Notes under the pieces: generated by a model
The model's input: only the letters and a program-made list of their open reading frames with translations
The model's database searches: none
Told to the model about the DNA's origin: nothing
Part shown: positions 1 through 10,506 of the stretch, piece by piece
Layout: each line of letters begins with the position of its first letter
Position numbering within the stretch: position 1 is the stretch's first letter
Source: Chrysoperla carnea
Lineage: Eukaryota > Arthropoda > Insecta > Neuroptera > Chrysopidae
Reading direction: 5' to 3'
DNA: 64,000 nucleotides
NCBI RefSeq assembly: GCF_905475395.1
Contig: NC_058342.1
Coordinates: 22,912,640-22,976,639 of the forward strand
Program-made: the position numbers and the translations under genes

Positions 1-640
1 TTCCGATTTATAAGCGTTTAAAAAAAACGCGTCTTCACCTTATAATTTTAGCTATAATTTTTTCAAACGCTTGTATATCGAAAACGGTGAGGTAAGATGA
101 AAATTGTCAAAAGTCAAAAAGTCTTTATAACTGTCCAAAATTTTAAATCATGTGGTTTTCAAATCAAACTAGTGACCAAAATCACAAAATAATCTTTATA
201 TTCGCCAATAACAAATATTCTGCAAAACACGTTTTTTTTCTTCAAACGCTTACATATCGAAAACGGTGAGATAAGGTAAAAATATCAAGAGTCAAAAAGT
301 CTTTATAATTGTTCAAAATAAAAAGTCATATAGTTTGCACTTCAAATTTTTGACCAGAACCGCAAAATAATCTTAAATTCTCGTCAATGACGAATTTTCG
401 ACAAAAAGTGAATAGTGAATCGAAAATATAATCCAAAATACAATTTGCAATTGCTTTTAAATTAAATTTTCGACCAGAACCAAAAAATATTCTTTATTTT
501 CCACAATAACGAATTTTCGGCAAAAATCTGCGTTTTATTTTTTCAAATGCTTATATTGCGAAAACGATGAGGCTAGATAAAAAATGTCAAGAATCTAAAA
601 ATGCTGGGAATTGTTCACAATATAAATTATAATAGTTTCT
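1..640. repeat. Satellite-like tandem array, unit about 180 bp
   Basis: A block beginning TTCAAACGCTT and containing GAAAACGGTGAG recurs at about 80, 259 and 560. The first spacing is 179 bp. The last is longer (301 bp), as if it holds a decayed partial unit near 400-480. Each unit also repeats a GTCAAAAAGTC segment and an ACCAAAACC-like segment. The array runs off the left edge. It has no coding potential. Confidence 0.7.
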
Positions 641-1057
641 TTAAATGCAAAGTAAAGAGAACGAGATGTCCGGAAATAGGGTACTTCTATCTCACCTTGT
701 GGGGATAAATCGAAAAAGCACAAGTTCTCATGTATATGACTTTTTCTAAGTACACTCAGGCAAACATTTTCCATCGGCTCCCATTTAAATCTACTGACGA
801 GGAGTCAATTCCTCAGTTGGACTGTTTTTTCGGTTTTATTTCCTCGATTATTTATGATTTTCAATTGTCTAGTCCAATTTGAATAGGTTGTACAGATTTT
901 CAAAGTTTTGAAACATAACAAACATAATACATCCCCCTCCCTTCCTTTTGACCTTCAATACAGTTCATTAATCTATATTTTCGGGGGAAATATGACTGAA
1001 AAATATAATCTATCAAATATATATATATAAAATGCTAATGTTAGTACGTGAAGACAT
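641..1057. other. Non-coding stretch with one dispersed repeat
   Basis: I see no gene. Positions 900-1010 hold a dispersed repeat (TTTGACCTTCAATACAGT, then TATATTTTCG and GAAATATGACT). It recurs at 36030-36115 on the + strand and 57040-57135 on the - strand. Confidence 0.5.
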
Positions 1058-1298
1058 GGTTTTCACTATGACCACCAACTCCAATCAACTTCCCGTTGGG
1101 GCGGTAAATACCCTTTGGTCTCATGGTGAAAGTAAGGGAGTTTGGTTGCGGTGGGTGGAAGTGAGTGGCAATAATGTTAAAAAATATATATTTGTCCTTT
1201 TCTTACTCATGTGAACTTTCGGAAATTTTCAGAACAAATTTCTAGGATGATCTAAAAAGTTCCAAAATGTGTGTAACGGTCAAAATCGATTCGAAATT

Positions 1299-1316
1299 TT
1301 CTAGAAAGTTCTAGAA
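1299..1316 (+). promoter_or_regulatory. Perfect four-unit heat shock element
   Basis: TTC-TA-GAA-AG-TTC-TA-GAA gives four alternating TTC/GAA units with exact 5-bp periodicity, the canonical binding array for trimeric heat shock factor. The matching position in copy 2 (9881-9898) is also a perfect four-unit array, so the site is conserved in the element family. Confidence 0.7.
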
Positions 1317-1660
1317 ATGATCTAGATCATATATATAATTATGATCAACTTTAAACTGACCACCGAGAGCTGTTAGCGCCAGCTGTCTGCGACCAGTAGA
1401 ACTATCAAGCCAGAACCGGACATGAACTTTCTGGACCTTATTCCGAAATTGAAATCTTTTAATTTCAACCAAGTTTAGTGGTTTTTTCTAGGGTTTTATT
1501 GTTAAAAGTATGTTATTTATATTAAAATATTCTGTCTGGATATAAATTTTGTTAAATTTAACGATTTTCTAACAAGGAAAAGTACAATAGAAGCTAATAG
1601 AATAGAATAAAACCCTTCTTTTCAATATTCTTTTAACCAGAAGAATCTAGAACAACCTCA

Positions 1661-1671
1661 GGGTATAAAAG
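1661..1671 (+). promoter_or_regulatory. TATA box inside Helitron-like copy 1
   Basis: GGGTATAAAAG is a textbook TATA box. It lies about 350 bp downstream of the four-unit heat shock element and about 20 bp downstream of a gapped pair of GAA units (AGAAG, five bases, AGAAC). No translatable frame of useful length follows, so it would drive a non-coding RNA or a downstream host sequence. In copy 2 the same site reads GTTTAAAAGG and is decayed. Confidence 0.5.
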
Positions 1672-2124
1672 GAGGCTCTCTTGGTGACTTGAGTCTGTCT
1701 TTCTTGAGAAACTAAAGACTTCAGATCTAAAATGAAACTAAAGAATCAATGATAGGCATATTAATCAAATAAAATTTTTGAAAATGTTTCTAACTTTGAA
1801 AGTGGTATACAACTAAATATTCTAGAGTGTTCTGGCAATCGAAATTTTGAAATTCGACGGTATATAGACCAAAATCCAGTGACTTTTCGTCAGTCTGATC
1901 GTGTTTACAGTCGAGAGAAGATTAATTGAAATTAAGAGTGAACAGTAATGAAACAAGTTCAAGTGAAAAATTCTAGGGTGTTCTGGTACTAGAAATTTCG
2001 ATATTCGACGACCTAAAATAGAAATCTATAATATTTACGTTTAAAAATGGACCCTTAAATATTATTTATGCCATTAAACATGTGATGTATTTTAACCCGA
2101 GCAACGCCGGGTTTCGCTGCTAGT

Positions 2125-3110
2125 TTTTGTATAATATCAAAATGAGTAAGGTTTAGGAAATGCTTATACTAAATTAAATGTCGATAAATTTGAATTAAAG
2201 TCTAGAAATTAAGTGCTAAATCACGCAAAGTTAAAATGTAGAATATTTATATAACTAGACGATTGCGTGAATTTTAAATCTAGATTAGTGACATTTGTAC
2301 AACTAAACATTATAGTTTATAAAAATTTGTTTTGGGGACTTTGTTGTAAACAAATTCATTTATATAATTGTTTCCCTTTAAGAAAATTGATTATCGGTCA
2401 AAAGTGAGTTTGGTTCACACAATTAGGATAGCGTATCAGAAATTTATCTGTAAATTCCCTTGTGGGAAAAACATTGGCATTAAGTTAGCTAAGTACCTGT
2501 CAGTAATCGACTCGAGGGTAGGTGGATAATTTGTCGCTAATAAGCCTTAACTGAACCTTATTTTTTTCGACCGTCCATAAATAATGCCAAAAAATGATTC
2601 CTTATAATGTCCTGAAGAAATAACTATAGAGATATTTTTGAATTGAGTGGACGGAACACCACCCTAGGCCACTTAGAAAATTTTTTACATATATATAACC
2701 GAACCTTAATTTTTTCGGCCGTCCATAAATAATTAATGCATCCCGATATTCCATATTTAGAGTCCCTATAAAAAGGGTTTGCATCGTTAAAAAAAATTGA
2801 AACGTTCAGTAAATCTTTTTTAGTATATAAATAATTAATTTTAATGAAAATTGTTACGGAGAAAAGCCTATATATGCCTTTTAACGAATTTTAAAATTGT
2901 CTGCTAGCTTCAGTTTTCCTTATTTAAAGTCCCTATAAATGGGATTTTCACCACTTTAGAGGCTTGAACCTTTTTTAGTAAATTTAATAAAAAAATTTAT
3001 TCTTATTTTAGTATGAACTCATAAAAATTATTATTTACAATAATATTTGGGTTCTTTCAAATTTATAATGATATACAGGGAGTTTCGTATATTCTTGGGA
3101 GGAGAATAAC
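2125..3110. other. Non-coding stretch with a short direct repeat
   Basis: I see no gene. A block containing GAACCTTA, then TTTTTTCG and CCGTCCATAAATAAT, occurs twice, near 2550-2586 and 2697-2737. It is probably a relic of an unclassified element. Confidence 0.45.
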
Positions 3111-3691
3111 GGACCTCGCACAAATTAGATGTAATCTGCATTTCTGTCAAACTTTTTCAAATTTTGGCAAATGATAGTTGAAGCCATTCTAAAGAAAAGT
3201 TCCCATAGTCACAAGTCATGAAAATGGCAGGATTTCATGTTAAAATTAAAGTTGAAAAATGTACTCATTTGTATAATATATGACTATATGTGTATAGGCA
3301 AATACATATACAGATATGTATAACTACATGCATACGTATGTTTTTTAATGTTAGGGTGTTGTTTTTTAATTCTTGTTTTTTTGAAGAATATGTTACGAAA
3401 TTCAAAGAAAAAGCAGTGTTAAATGTTCAGTGGATCAATAATATGAAGTGTTAAGATCAATATTTTCATCTACAATATATACGTACATGATTTTTGACAG
3501 TTAAATTACAATAATTTTTTTATACAAATGAGTACATTTTCCAACTTTAATTTAGCAATAACTTGAAATCCTATCATATACATGGCTTGTGACCGTGGGA
3601 ACTTTTATTCAGAATGATTTAAACTATCATTATCCCAAAATTTGAAAAAATTTGACCGAAATGCAGATTACATTTAATTTGTGCGAGTTCC
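3111..3691. mobile_element. Non-autonomous DNA element with long terminal inverted repeats
   Basis: The left arm (about 3111-3290) begins GGACCTCGCACAAATT. The right arm (about 3510-3691) ends AATTTGTGCGAGTTCC. The arms match for roughly 180 bp with scattered differences, including the shared ATGTACTCATTTGTATAA segment. The interior is AT-rich and non-coding. I could not see a clear target duplication, so the superfamily is open. Confidence 0.6.
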
Positions 3692-3951
3692 TTTGTCTGC
3701 TAGCTTCTGTTCAGTATTAATTTTTTTTTATTTTTAATTGAGCACCTCAAGATTTTACAAATAGTGGGTATGAGTGACTCATAGATAAAATTATTTTCTA
3801 CTTTTTAGTACAATAAAAACTTTGCCCCTTAAAAAGTATTTTTTATTAAAAATGTTTTTTTTCTATTACTTGTGTTCCATCCACTTGACCGATATTTTGT
3901 CAATGTACATTTCAGTTTAGAGGTGCATCGTTAATATATTTTCTTGTTTTT

Positions 3952-4487
3952 ATACCATGTATATATGAAATGTACATAGTATAATAAGTTTAGTCCCAAG
4001 TTTGTAACGCTTAAAAATATTGGTGCTACGAAACAAATTTTAGTTTAGTTGTTCACAGAATCATCTAATTAGTCCATTTTTGGTTGTCTGTCCGACAAGA
4101 TAACTCAAAAACGATAAGAGATATCAAGCTGAAATTGCGTGCTTGGGACGTAAAAAGTTAGGTTGAGTTCGCAAATGAGCAACATAGGTCAATTGAGTCT
4201 TGGGACCGTAGGACCCATTTTGTAAACCATTAAAGATAGAACAAAAGTTTAAATGTAAAAAATGTTCCTTATAAAATAAACAACTTTTGTTTGAAACATT
4301 TTTTCGTAAACACCACTGTTTTCCCGCGAGAGCGCAAATTATACGCAAATCGTATAGTATGTATTATATGGGAATATCAGTTATATATGTGTGACATGTA
4401 TGTATGTGTAATGTGCTAGAGTAATTAACACTTTCTATACATGGTATTTCAACAATTAACTCAGTCAATTGTTTCTTTTCACTTGTT
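3952..4487 (+). mobile_element. Family X repeat, full-length copy
   Basis: This is an unclassified interspersed repeat with pieces elsewhere in the window (17081-17215, 17496-17969, 41473-41677, 48021-48234, 49981-50828, 59877-60142). It begins ATACCATGTATATATG, followed by TTTAGTCCCAAGTTTGTAAC. It ends CAGTCAATTGTT...CTTTTCACTTGTT. The middle holds AGATATCAAGCTGAAATT and ATGTAAAAAATGTTCCTTAT. ATACCATGTATA at the head is mirrored by TATACATGGTAT about 45 bp before the tail. No coding frame survives. Confidence 0.65.
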
Positions 4488-4517
4488 TGTTATTTAAATA
4501 AGGAGAATTCGAGTTAT

Positions 4518-4913
4518 TGTTGTTATTATTTTATAAATTGTTTTATAATCAAATTATATTTTTCATAGAATAAATTTATGTTTAATTGGTGATTATTAAA
4601 ATAATTGTAAATATTTATTGAAAATTATTTATTTGATAATTAGAAATTAATAAAATAATAACAATACGTCGAATTCATTGCATTTCTTTCAATAAAAGTC
4701 CATAAATGGCGAAAAATTCTGTTGCTATTTTATAAATTATTTTATTATCAAAATTATATTTTTCATAAAATAAATTTGTCATTGATTATTGATTATTACT
4801 AATCGTAAATATTGAAAATTATTTACTTGATAATTAGAAATTATTAAAATAATAATAATACGTCGAATTCATTGCATTTTATTCAAAGACTATAAATGGA
4901 GAAAAATTCATTT
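4518..4913. repeat. Tandem duplication, unit about 194 bp
   Basis: Two adjacent AT-rich copies share ATTTTATAAATT, ATATTTTTCATA, TTGATAATTAGAAATTA and ACGTCGAATTCATTGCAT. The last motif is at 4666 and 4860, which gives the period. There is nothing coding. Confidence 0.7.
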
Positions 4914-5145
4914 TGAATATATGTCACTTTATCAGAGGTTTTGTAAATATTAAATAGTACTCTAGGAGCCATACTATACATTCCGTAAACGATATATGTT
5001 CATGGTTGCACTCAAGTTTTTTGCGATTAGGGGCTGTACTTAAATTACGCATTTAGAACAACTTTTCAACACTTACCCCCTCTATGTAACAGATTGTTAA
5101 GGATGTTCCCTCGCCAGTAATAGAAAAAAATAAATTAGTAGATAA

Positions 5146-5404
5146 GGATCCGAAATTTTAGTATGTTGTCGTTAAAGATACATATTATTAAATCAAAATA
5201 AAATTTGGGTATCTTATCGACCAATTAAGAGAGTTTTTATTAATTAAAAATACACTAAATAACATACCATCCTCATATCATGCTATGTTATTTAGTGTTT
5301 TTTTAATTAATTAATTACTCTCTTAATTGATCGATAAGATACCCAAATTTTTTTTTGATTTAATAATATGTATCGTTAACTACAACATACTAAAAATTTG
5401 GATC
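5146..5404. mobile_element. Hairpin MITE, arms about 120 bp
   Basis: The left arm starts GGATCCGAAATTTTAGTATG. The right arm ends CATACTAAAAATTTGGATC. Both carry TTTGGGTATCTTATCG / CGATAAGATACCCAAA, AATTAAGAGAG / CTCTCTTAATT and ACACTAAATAACAT / ATGTTATTTAGTG. The loop of roughly 15 bases is near 5272-5286. The near-perfect fold-back suggests a recent MITE. Confidence 0.7.
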
Positions 5405-6036
5405 ATTTTCAACTTCCTTGAGATAAACTTTTTTTTATTATTCTGATTCTTGATCTATTATAAATGTGAAATTTTGTAAGGATGTATGGATGTGTCAACT
5501 AACTGTAACTACTTCCCCCTACAGGTATATATTTTAATATATACCTATATGTATATATTTTAATATGTTCCTATATATATGTTCCTATATATGGTATATA
5601 TAGGAACATGTCACATTAGAATTCTGAACTTTTTTCTAAAAATCCCGATTAGAAACTGGCCATGCTTGCCTTTATACATAATTTAGCGAGTTGTTTAAGT
5701 CTATTACAGTACAAGTCAATTATACTGCAGGAAATCTTTGGCTGGTGTAAAATTTAGGCTCCTTCATCTAGTTATTTACATCATCTAATGTCGTGAAGCA
5801 ATAGTATAGCATATGTTCTGTATCATCAAGTTTATTGATTTGTCAAAATTGATTTTTTCTCTCAGTTTTAAATATTTCATTAATCATTTTGGCAAAGTTA
5901 TGTAATAAATTTTATGCAACACCATTTTTTTTTCATTTAAAATTTATAATTAAAACAATATCTAAATTGTTCACTCTACATTTTTTTTATAAAATCAAAT
6001 AGTTTCAAGATATTGTTTATTAGCATATAAATATAT

Positions 6037-6760
6037 ATGTATTTTGCCGTTTTTCCCGATTCTTGGCGAAAATGTCTAAAGATAGCAAAATTTTTGATTC
6101 AACATTTAAAAAAAAAAAAAGAATTCCGACAATTTTTGTTTAAAACTGTTTTTCATAAAGTTGATGGTCTCCGAGATATTGGCCAAAAAGCGTTTTTTTT
6201 ATGTATACAAAGCGTTAATTAATGCAACCCTAGCACTTCTAAGATTTTTTTTAACGGGCTACTACTTTTCTTTGTAGCATGAAGGCACTGTTTTTCCAAA
6301 ATAAAATTCTTTGACTTGTTCTTGTTTTTCAATTGAATAATTTAAACAATTTTTACAATTGTTTTGAAAGTGGTACAAAAATTTTACAAATATCGAACAG
6401 AGAAAAGCGTAATATTAAAGTGGTTCGGCCAACACGTGACTAGTCAACTTGTGTGACTTAAATATAATAAAATGCTCTTAAAATATCGTAAACTAAGCAA
6501 TTTGTATGACGTCAATGTAATAAAATACTCTTAAAATATCGTAAAAGCGTCAAAAACCAAAGATTTTTATGTTTTTTTTTTTTGGAAAGCGCCGAAAGGC
6601 AATGTCTTTTTTTTAGGAAAATTAATTCCGTCAATTTTTTGTTTGAAACTATTTTTCATAAAGTTGATGGTCTCCGAAATATTGGCCAAAAATCGTTTTT
6701 TTATGTATACATAGCGTTAACTAACGCAACTCTAGCACTTTTGAGACTGCGCGTTAGTAG
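6037..6760. repeat. Two diverged direct repeats of about 200 bp
   Basis: Copies at about 6085-6225 and 6590-6745 share CATAAAGTTGATGGTCTCCG, ATATTGGCCAAAAA, TTTTTTATGTATACA and AGCGTTAA...CAAC...CTAGCACTT. Short open frames across both copies are accidental, because they are low-complexity and lack any family resemblance. Between them, 6465-6550 carries another short duplicated motif (AATATAATAAAATGCTCTTAAAATATCGTAAA and a variant). Confidence 0.6.
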
Positions 6761-6814
6761 GATTTTAAATTAGATGCCGAAACCTTCCTTTTTGTTTAGT
6801 TTTTTTTTTTGCCT

Positions 6815-7104
6815 TTGATAAATTCACATAAAAACATTGTTTTGAGCGGACTATAGGTTAATTTCATGAAGGATGTTATTGTTAAGTTCATTTTCTATGT
6901 CTATAGTCCTGACATAAATTCACGTAAAAATATTATTTTGAGCGACTAGGTTAATTTCATGAATGATGGTATTGCTTAATCCATTCTCTATGTCTATAGT
7001 CCTGACATAAATTCACGTAAAAACATTATTTTGAGCGGATTATAGGTTAATTTCATGAAGGATGATATTGCTTAGTCCATTCTCTATGTCTATAATCCTG
7101 ACAT
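6815..7104. repeat. Three-copy tandem repeat, unit about 95 bp
   Basis: AATTCAC...TAAAAA recurs at 6821, 6917 and 7010. Each unit continues TTTTGAGCG, GGTTAATTTCATGAA and TCTATGTCTATA and ends CCTGACAT. The three units are only slightly diverged. Confidence 0.75.
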
Positions 7105-7508
7105 GGTACACGTGACAACTGACTTTTATGTAAAACTGTTGTACTTGTTACAAAACCTTATTTTCCCCCTTTCCAATTTGATGATGTGCGTAATAAAATC
7201 TTATTTATATAAAACTTATACATTCAAAAACAAATATATAACTCTTCAATTTCATTTTACTTGATTCCTGTCAAAAACACGATATATTTTTCTAGAGAAT
7301 TTTATCGTTCTTTAAAAAAATTATCAATAATTTTTCTCGTATTTTGCATATTTTCGGACATATTTAGAGATTGAAAAAATAAAATAAAATAACGATAAAA
7401 TAATAACGGATTGGTTACACAAAATCTAATTATTTTGGAAGGTTTTTTAAATTTTAATTCAAACCATTCGTTCACACAAAACACTGGAATGATAACTGAG
7501 TTTTTTAA

Positions 7509-8157
7509 GGTAGTATGGGTCGTCAGTAAAATTTTAAATAGCGTACAAAATTTAATACACACATTACCATAATTTATTATAATAATTAAACTGATTTTAT
7601 AACAATTAATAATACATAAAATTCTATTACAAAAAAAGTAAAATAGTATTTTGACCATTCATTTGATTAGTTATTGTAGTTATAATTCCTACATTATCGA
7701 CATATTATACTATAGAAATCTTCTGTATCATAATGAAAATAATAGATTTGGCAACGTTACAACGGTTTAAAGCGCCGAGTTATGGCGCCGATGTCAACGA
7801 CATCTGTTAATGATTTTTAAAGTGAACATACTCATATTGAAACATACGGAAATAATGTGAATTTTGATTAATCGTTAATATTTTTTGATAATGATCGATA
7901 ACATGTATTTTTTTTTTGCGTGAATTATTATGTGAACACAATTTTTGGAAATATGAGAATTTTGGTCTTGTATAAAGAATAACTCACGGAATCCCATTGA
8001 GTCAATGTAAAAACAACGATTTTTAATTTTCAATATTTCATTAAAAAAGTCGATAAGACATCCTCATACTTGAATAAAACATTGTATAGATGCTTTTCTT
8101 TAATATAATAAAAGGCTAACTGTTCTAAGTTTATTTTTATATTCTACCCATACTACC
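7509..8157. mobile_element. piggyBac-like MITE flanked by TTAA
   Basis: A 12-bp perfect inverted repeat, GGTAGTATGGGT (7509-7520) and ACCCATACTACC (8146-8157), is flanked on both sides by TTAA (7505-7508, 8158-8161). A TTAA duplication is diagnostic of piggyBac-type transposition. The 649-bp interior is AT-rich. A 118-codon open frame on the - strand (7658-7302) overlaps the left end but shows no transposase features. Confidence 0.55.
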
Positions 8158-8161
8158 TTAA

Positions 8162-9233
8162 AAGAATGACTCGTTTGAGTTATGAATGTTTTCATGCAAA
8201 GAATTACGAAAATATAGAATCATTATTTCTAGAAAATAATTATTCGAAATTTTGAAGCCAACAATAAATTTAAAGAAAAATTAAATACGCGGTAATCCGA
8301 CAACGGTTTTGCAAGGCAATATCGAATTATCGACTTTGTTGGACTATAGAGTACTGCTACAAAACCCCCGTAGTTCGGAACTTTTTGAAAAAGAATACCT
8401 TGTAATCAGACAAATTACATAAAATATCATGGTAAAAAAGAAAAAATTAACGCATCTTTGTAATTTTCCACAGTTGTTTATTAGGTTGCAAACACTTCGT
8501 AAAGAAAGTCGACCTCTAAGGAGCGTACCTAACCCCAAATTTTAGGGGATAGTTGGGGGTTTTAATCAGTTTTTTAGAAATTAAAAAAAAACAAAACATT
8601 AAATAAAAAAAAGTTCAAAAGTTCTATGTGTATTTTTGCACATTTTCGTTTTTTTTTTTCGACTTTCTAGCTTCAAAATTGACCGAGATATGCCAATTTT
8701 AAAATGAAATTTTTTTGCTCGTTCATCAAATGAAAAAGTGTCTATCTTGTAAACCGTTATAGATATTTCGGCGTATTTGAATTTTCAGGCTTATTTAATC
8801 ATTGCTCACAAAATCACTCATGTCTTGATATTAGTACGAACGAAAAACATACATCAACTCGTGAAGTAAAATAGAGCTTTCTTACGAATATGAGTTTTCA
8901 AACTTTCGGGGTTTGGAGCAGTCAAAATTTTCAAAAAATCGATTTATTGTATCTTCAAAATATTGTCTAAAAATTATAAAAGAATCCGACGAATGCGAGT
9001 TACGCGGGCTCTCTGACGCTCGATAGCATGTAGGTGGCGGCTGTACACAACATACTTTATACATAAATCGAGTGTAAACAAACTTCGATTTTTAGTATAA
9101 ACAATTTACTGTTGCTTTTGTCTGAAAATTCGAGATTAGATTGTCTGTGACCGACATTTAGTTTATTTTTAAGAAAAACTTCGATCAGGCGCTAGATTAA
9201 CTATTATAATATTGATTTTTGTTTATTTGAATA
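8162..9233. other. Non-coding stretch, no recognisable feature
   Basis: The sequence is AT-rich. Short open frames on the - strand near 8344-8538 and 8882-9064 resemble no protein family I know. Confidence 0.5.
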
Positions 9234-9880
9234 ACTAGCAGCCAAATCCGGCGTTGCTCGGGTTAAAATACATCGCATGTTTAATAGTATAAATAATATT
9301 TAAGGATAAATTTTTTAACGTAAATATTATAGATTTCTATCTTAGATCGGCGAACATCGAAATTTCTAGTACCAGAACACTCTAGAATATTTAGGTTGTA
9401 TACACTTTCAAAGTTAGAAACATTTTCAAAAATTTAATTTATTTTCGCTTTGGATTCTTTTTTGATCCGAACTCTGTGGTTTCTCAAGAAAGACTGACTC
9501 AAGTCGCCGAGAACCTCCTTTTAAACCCTGGGGTTTGTTCTTGAGGCTTCTGATTAAAAGAATGTTCGAGAGAAGGGTTTTATTTTATTCTATTTGCTTC
9601 TATTGTCCTTTTTCTTGTCGTCTAATTTAATAAAATTTATATCCAGACAATATTTTAATATAAATAACTTACTTTTAACAAGAAAACCCTTGAAAAAACA
9701 TTAAACTTGGTTGAAATTAAAATATTTCAATTTCGGAAAAGGGTCTAGAAAAAGGGTTCGTGTCCGGTTCTGGCTTGATATTTCTACTGGCCGCCGAGAG
9801 ATGGCGCCAACAACTCTTGGCGGTTAGTTTAAAGTTGATCATGATTATATTTGTCGGTTTAAACAAACTTTCTAGATCAT

Positions 9881-9898
9881 TTCTAGAATTTTCTAGAA
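9881..9898 (-). promoter_or_regulatory. Perfect four-unit heat shock element (copy 2)
   Basis: TTC-TA-GAA-TT-TTC-TA-GAA gives four alternating units at exact 5-bp spacing. It corresponds to 1299-1316 of copy 1. Confidence 0.7.
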
Positions 9899-9934
9899 AA
9901 TTTCGAATCGATTTCGACCGTTACACACATTTTG

Positions 9935-9957
9935 GAACTTTCTAGAGCTTTCCAGAA
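9935..9957 (-). promoter_or_regulatory. Five-unit heat shock element, one mismatch
   Basis: GAA-CT-TTC-TA-GAG-CT-TTC-CA-GAA gives five consecutive alternating units with a single base off consensus (GAG). Copy 1 has the decayed equivalent at about 1239-1262. Confidence 0.65.
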
Positions 9958-9977
9958 ATTTGTTCTGAAAATATCTA

Positions 9978-10179
9978 TTTTTTCACATTTTTCTCACTCA
10001 CTTCCACCCACAGCAACCAAACTCCCTTACTTTCACCAGTAAACCAAGGGGTATTTACCGCTCCAATGAGCAACTCCAATCAACTGCCCATTGGGGCGGT
10101 AAATACCCCTTGGTTTACTGGTGAAAGTAAGGGAGTTTGGTTGCAGTGGGTGGAAGTGAGTGGGAAAAATGTGAAAAAA
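9978..10179. repeat. Palindrome, 91-bp arms and 20-bp loop
   Basis: Arms 9978-10068 and 10089-10179 pair colinearly without gaps and with only a few mismatches. Each arm carries GGTAAATACCCCTTGGTTTA and AGGGAGTTTGGTTGC. A transcript across it would form a long hairpin RNA. Copy 1 keeps a single arm at 1078-1175, with the loop sequence in the flipped orientation. Confidence 0.8.
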
Positions 10180-10506
10180 GTTATGATGGTCATGCAAAGG
10201 ATTACCTGTGGACTAATAACTTTTTCAATCATAAATATTTTCTTTTCAAATTTGGGTGAAATCAAGTTGAAACATGACATAATAAAAATTTATTATGAAT
10301 TTCATCTTTTACGATATTTTTAAAGCATTTTATTACATTTCCGTGATATGAATTCATAATTTAGATTTAAATTCAAAGAATATAAATTAGGTGGCAATTT
10401 GACGACCGAACTACTTTATCTCAGTTAATTGTTAATTTCACTAGTTTTGTATTGATTAGTATTTAGTTTTTTATATTTTATATTAATTATTTTATTTTTA
10501 TTTCAG

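Larger units (their letters stand above)
1058..2124 (+). mobile_element. Helitron-like non-autonomous element, copy 1, heat-shock-element-rich
   Basis: The right end has a short GC hairpin (CCCGAGCAACGCCGGG), then TCGCTGCTAGT. This fits the Helitron 3' rule of a hairpin followed by CTAG and a host T. A second copy lies inverted at 9234-10179 and is similar along nearly its whole length. The element has no open reading frame of note. It carries a perfect four-unit heat shock element (1299-1316), a TATA box (1664-1671) and an untranslated-leader-like stretch. The segment at about 1822-1860 is repeated at about 1968-2010, so this copy has an internal duplication of about 150 bp that copy 2 lacks. 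The 5' boundary is uncertain because copy 1 lacks the second arm of the hairpin that copy 2 shows at that end. Confidence 0.65.
9234..10179 (-). mobile_element. Helitron-like non-autonomous element, copy 2, heat-shock-element-rich
   Basis: Read on the - strand, it ends AACCCGAGCAACGCCGGATTTGGC and then TGCTAGT at 9234, the same terminus as copy 1 at 2124. It retains two heat-shock-element arrays (9935-9957 and 9881-9898), while its TATA region is mutated. Its 5' part is a 91-bp-armed palindrome (9978-10179) of which copy 1 keeps only one arm. It sits about 330 bp upstream of the DYRK exon, in the presumed intron and in opposite orientation to the gene. Confidence 0.65.

Noticed and set aside
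6815..7104. CRISPR-like array
   Set aside because: Units are contiguous with no spacers, and the genome is animal.
7302..7658. 118-codon - strand frame overlapping the piggyBac-like MITE
   Set aside because: Phenylalanine/isoleucine/asparagine-rich from AT content, and no transposase residues.
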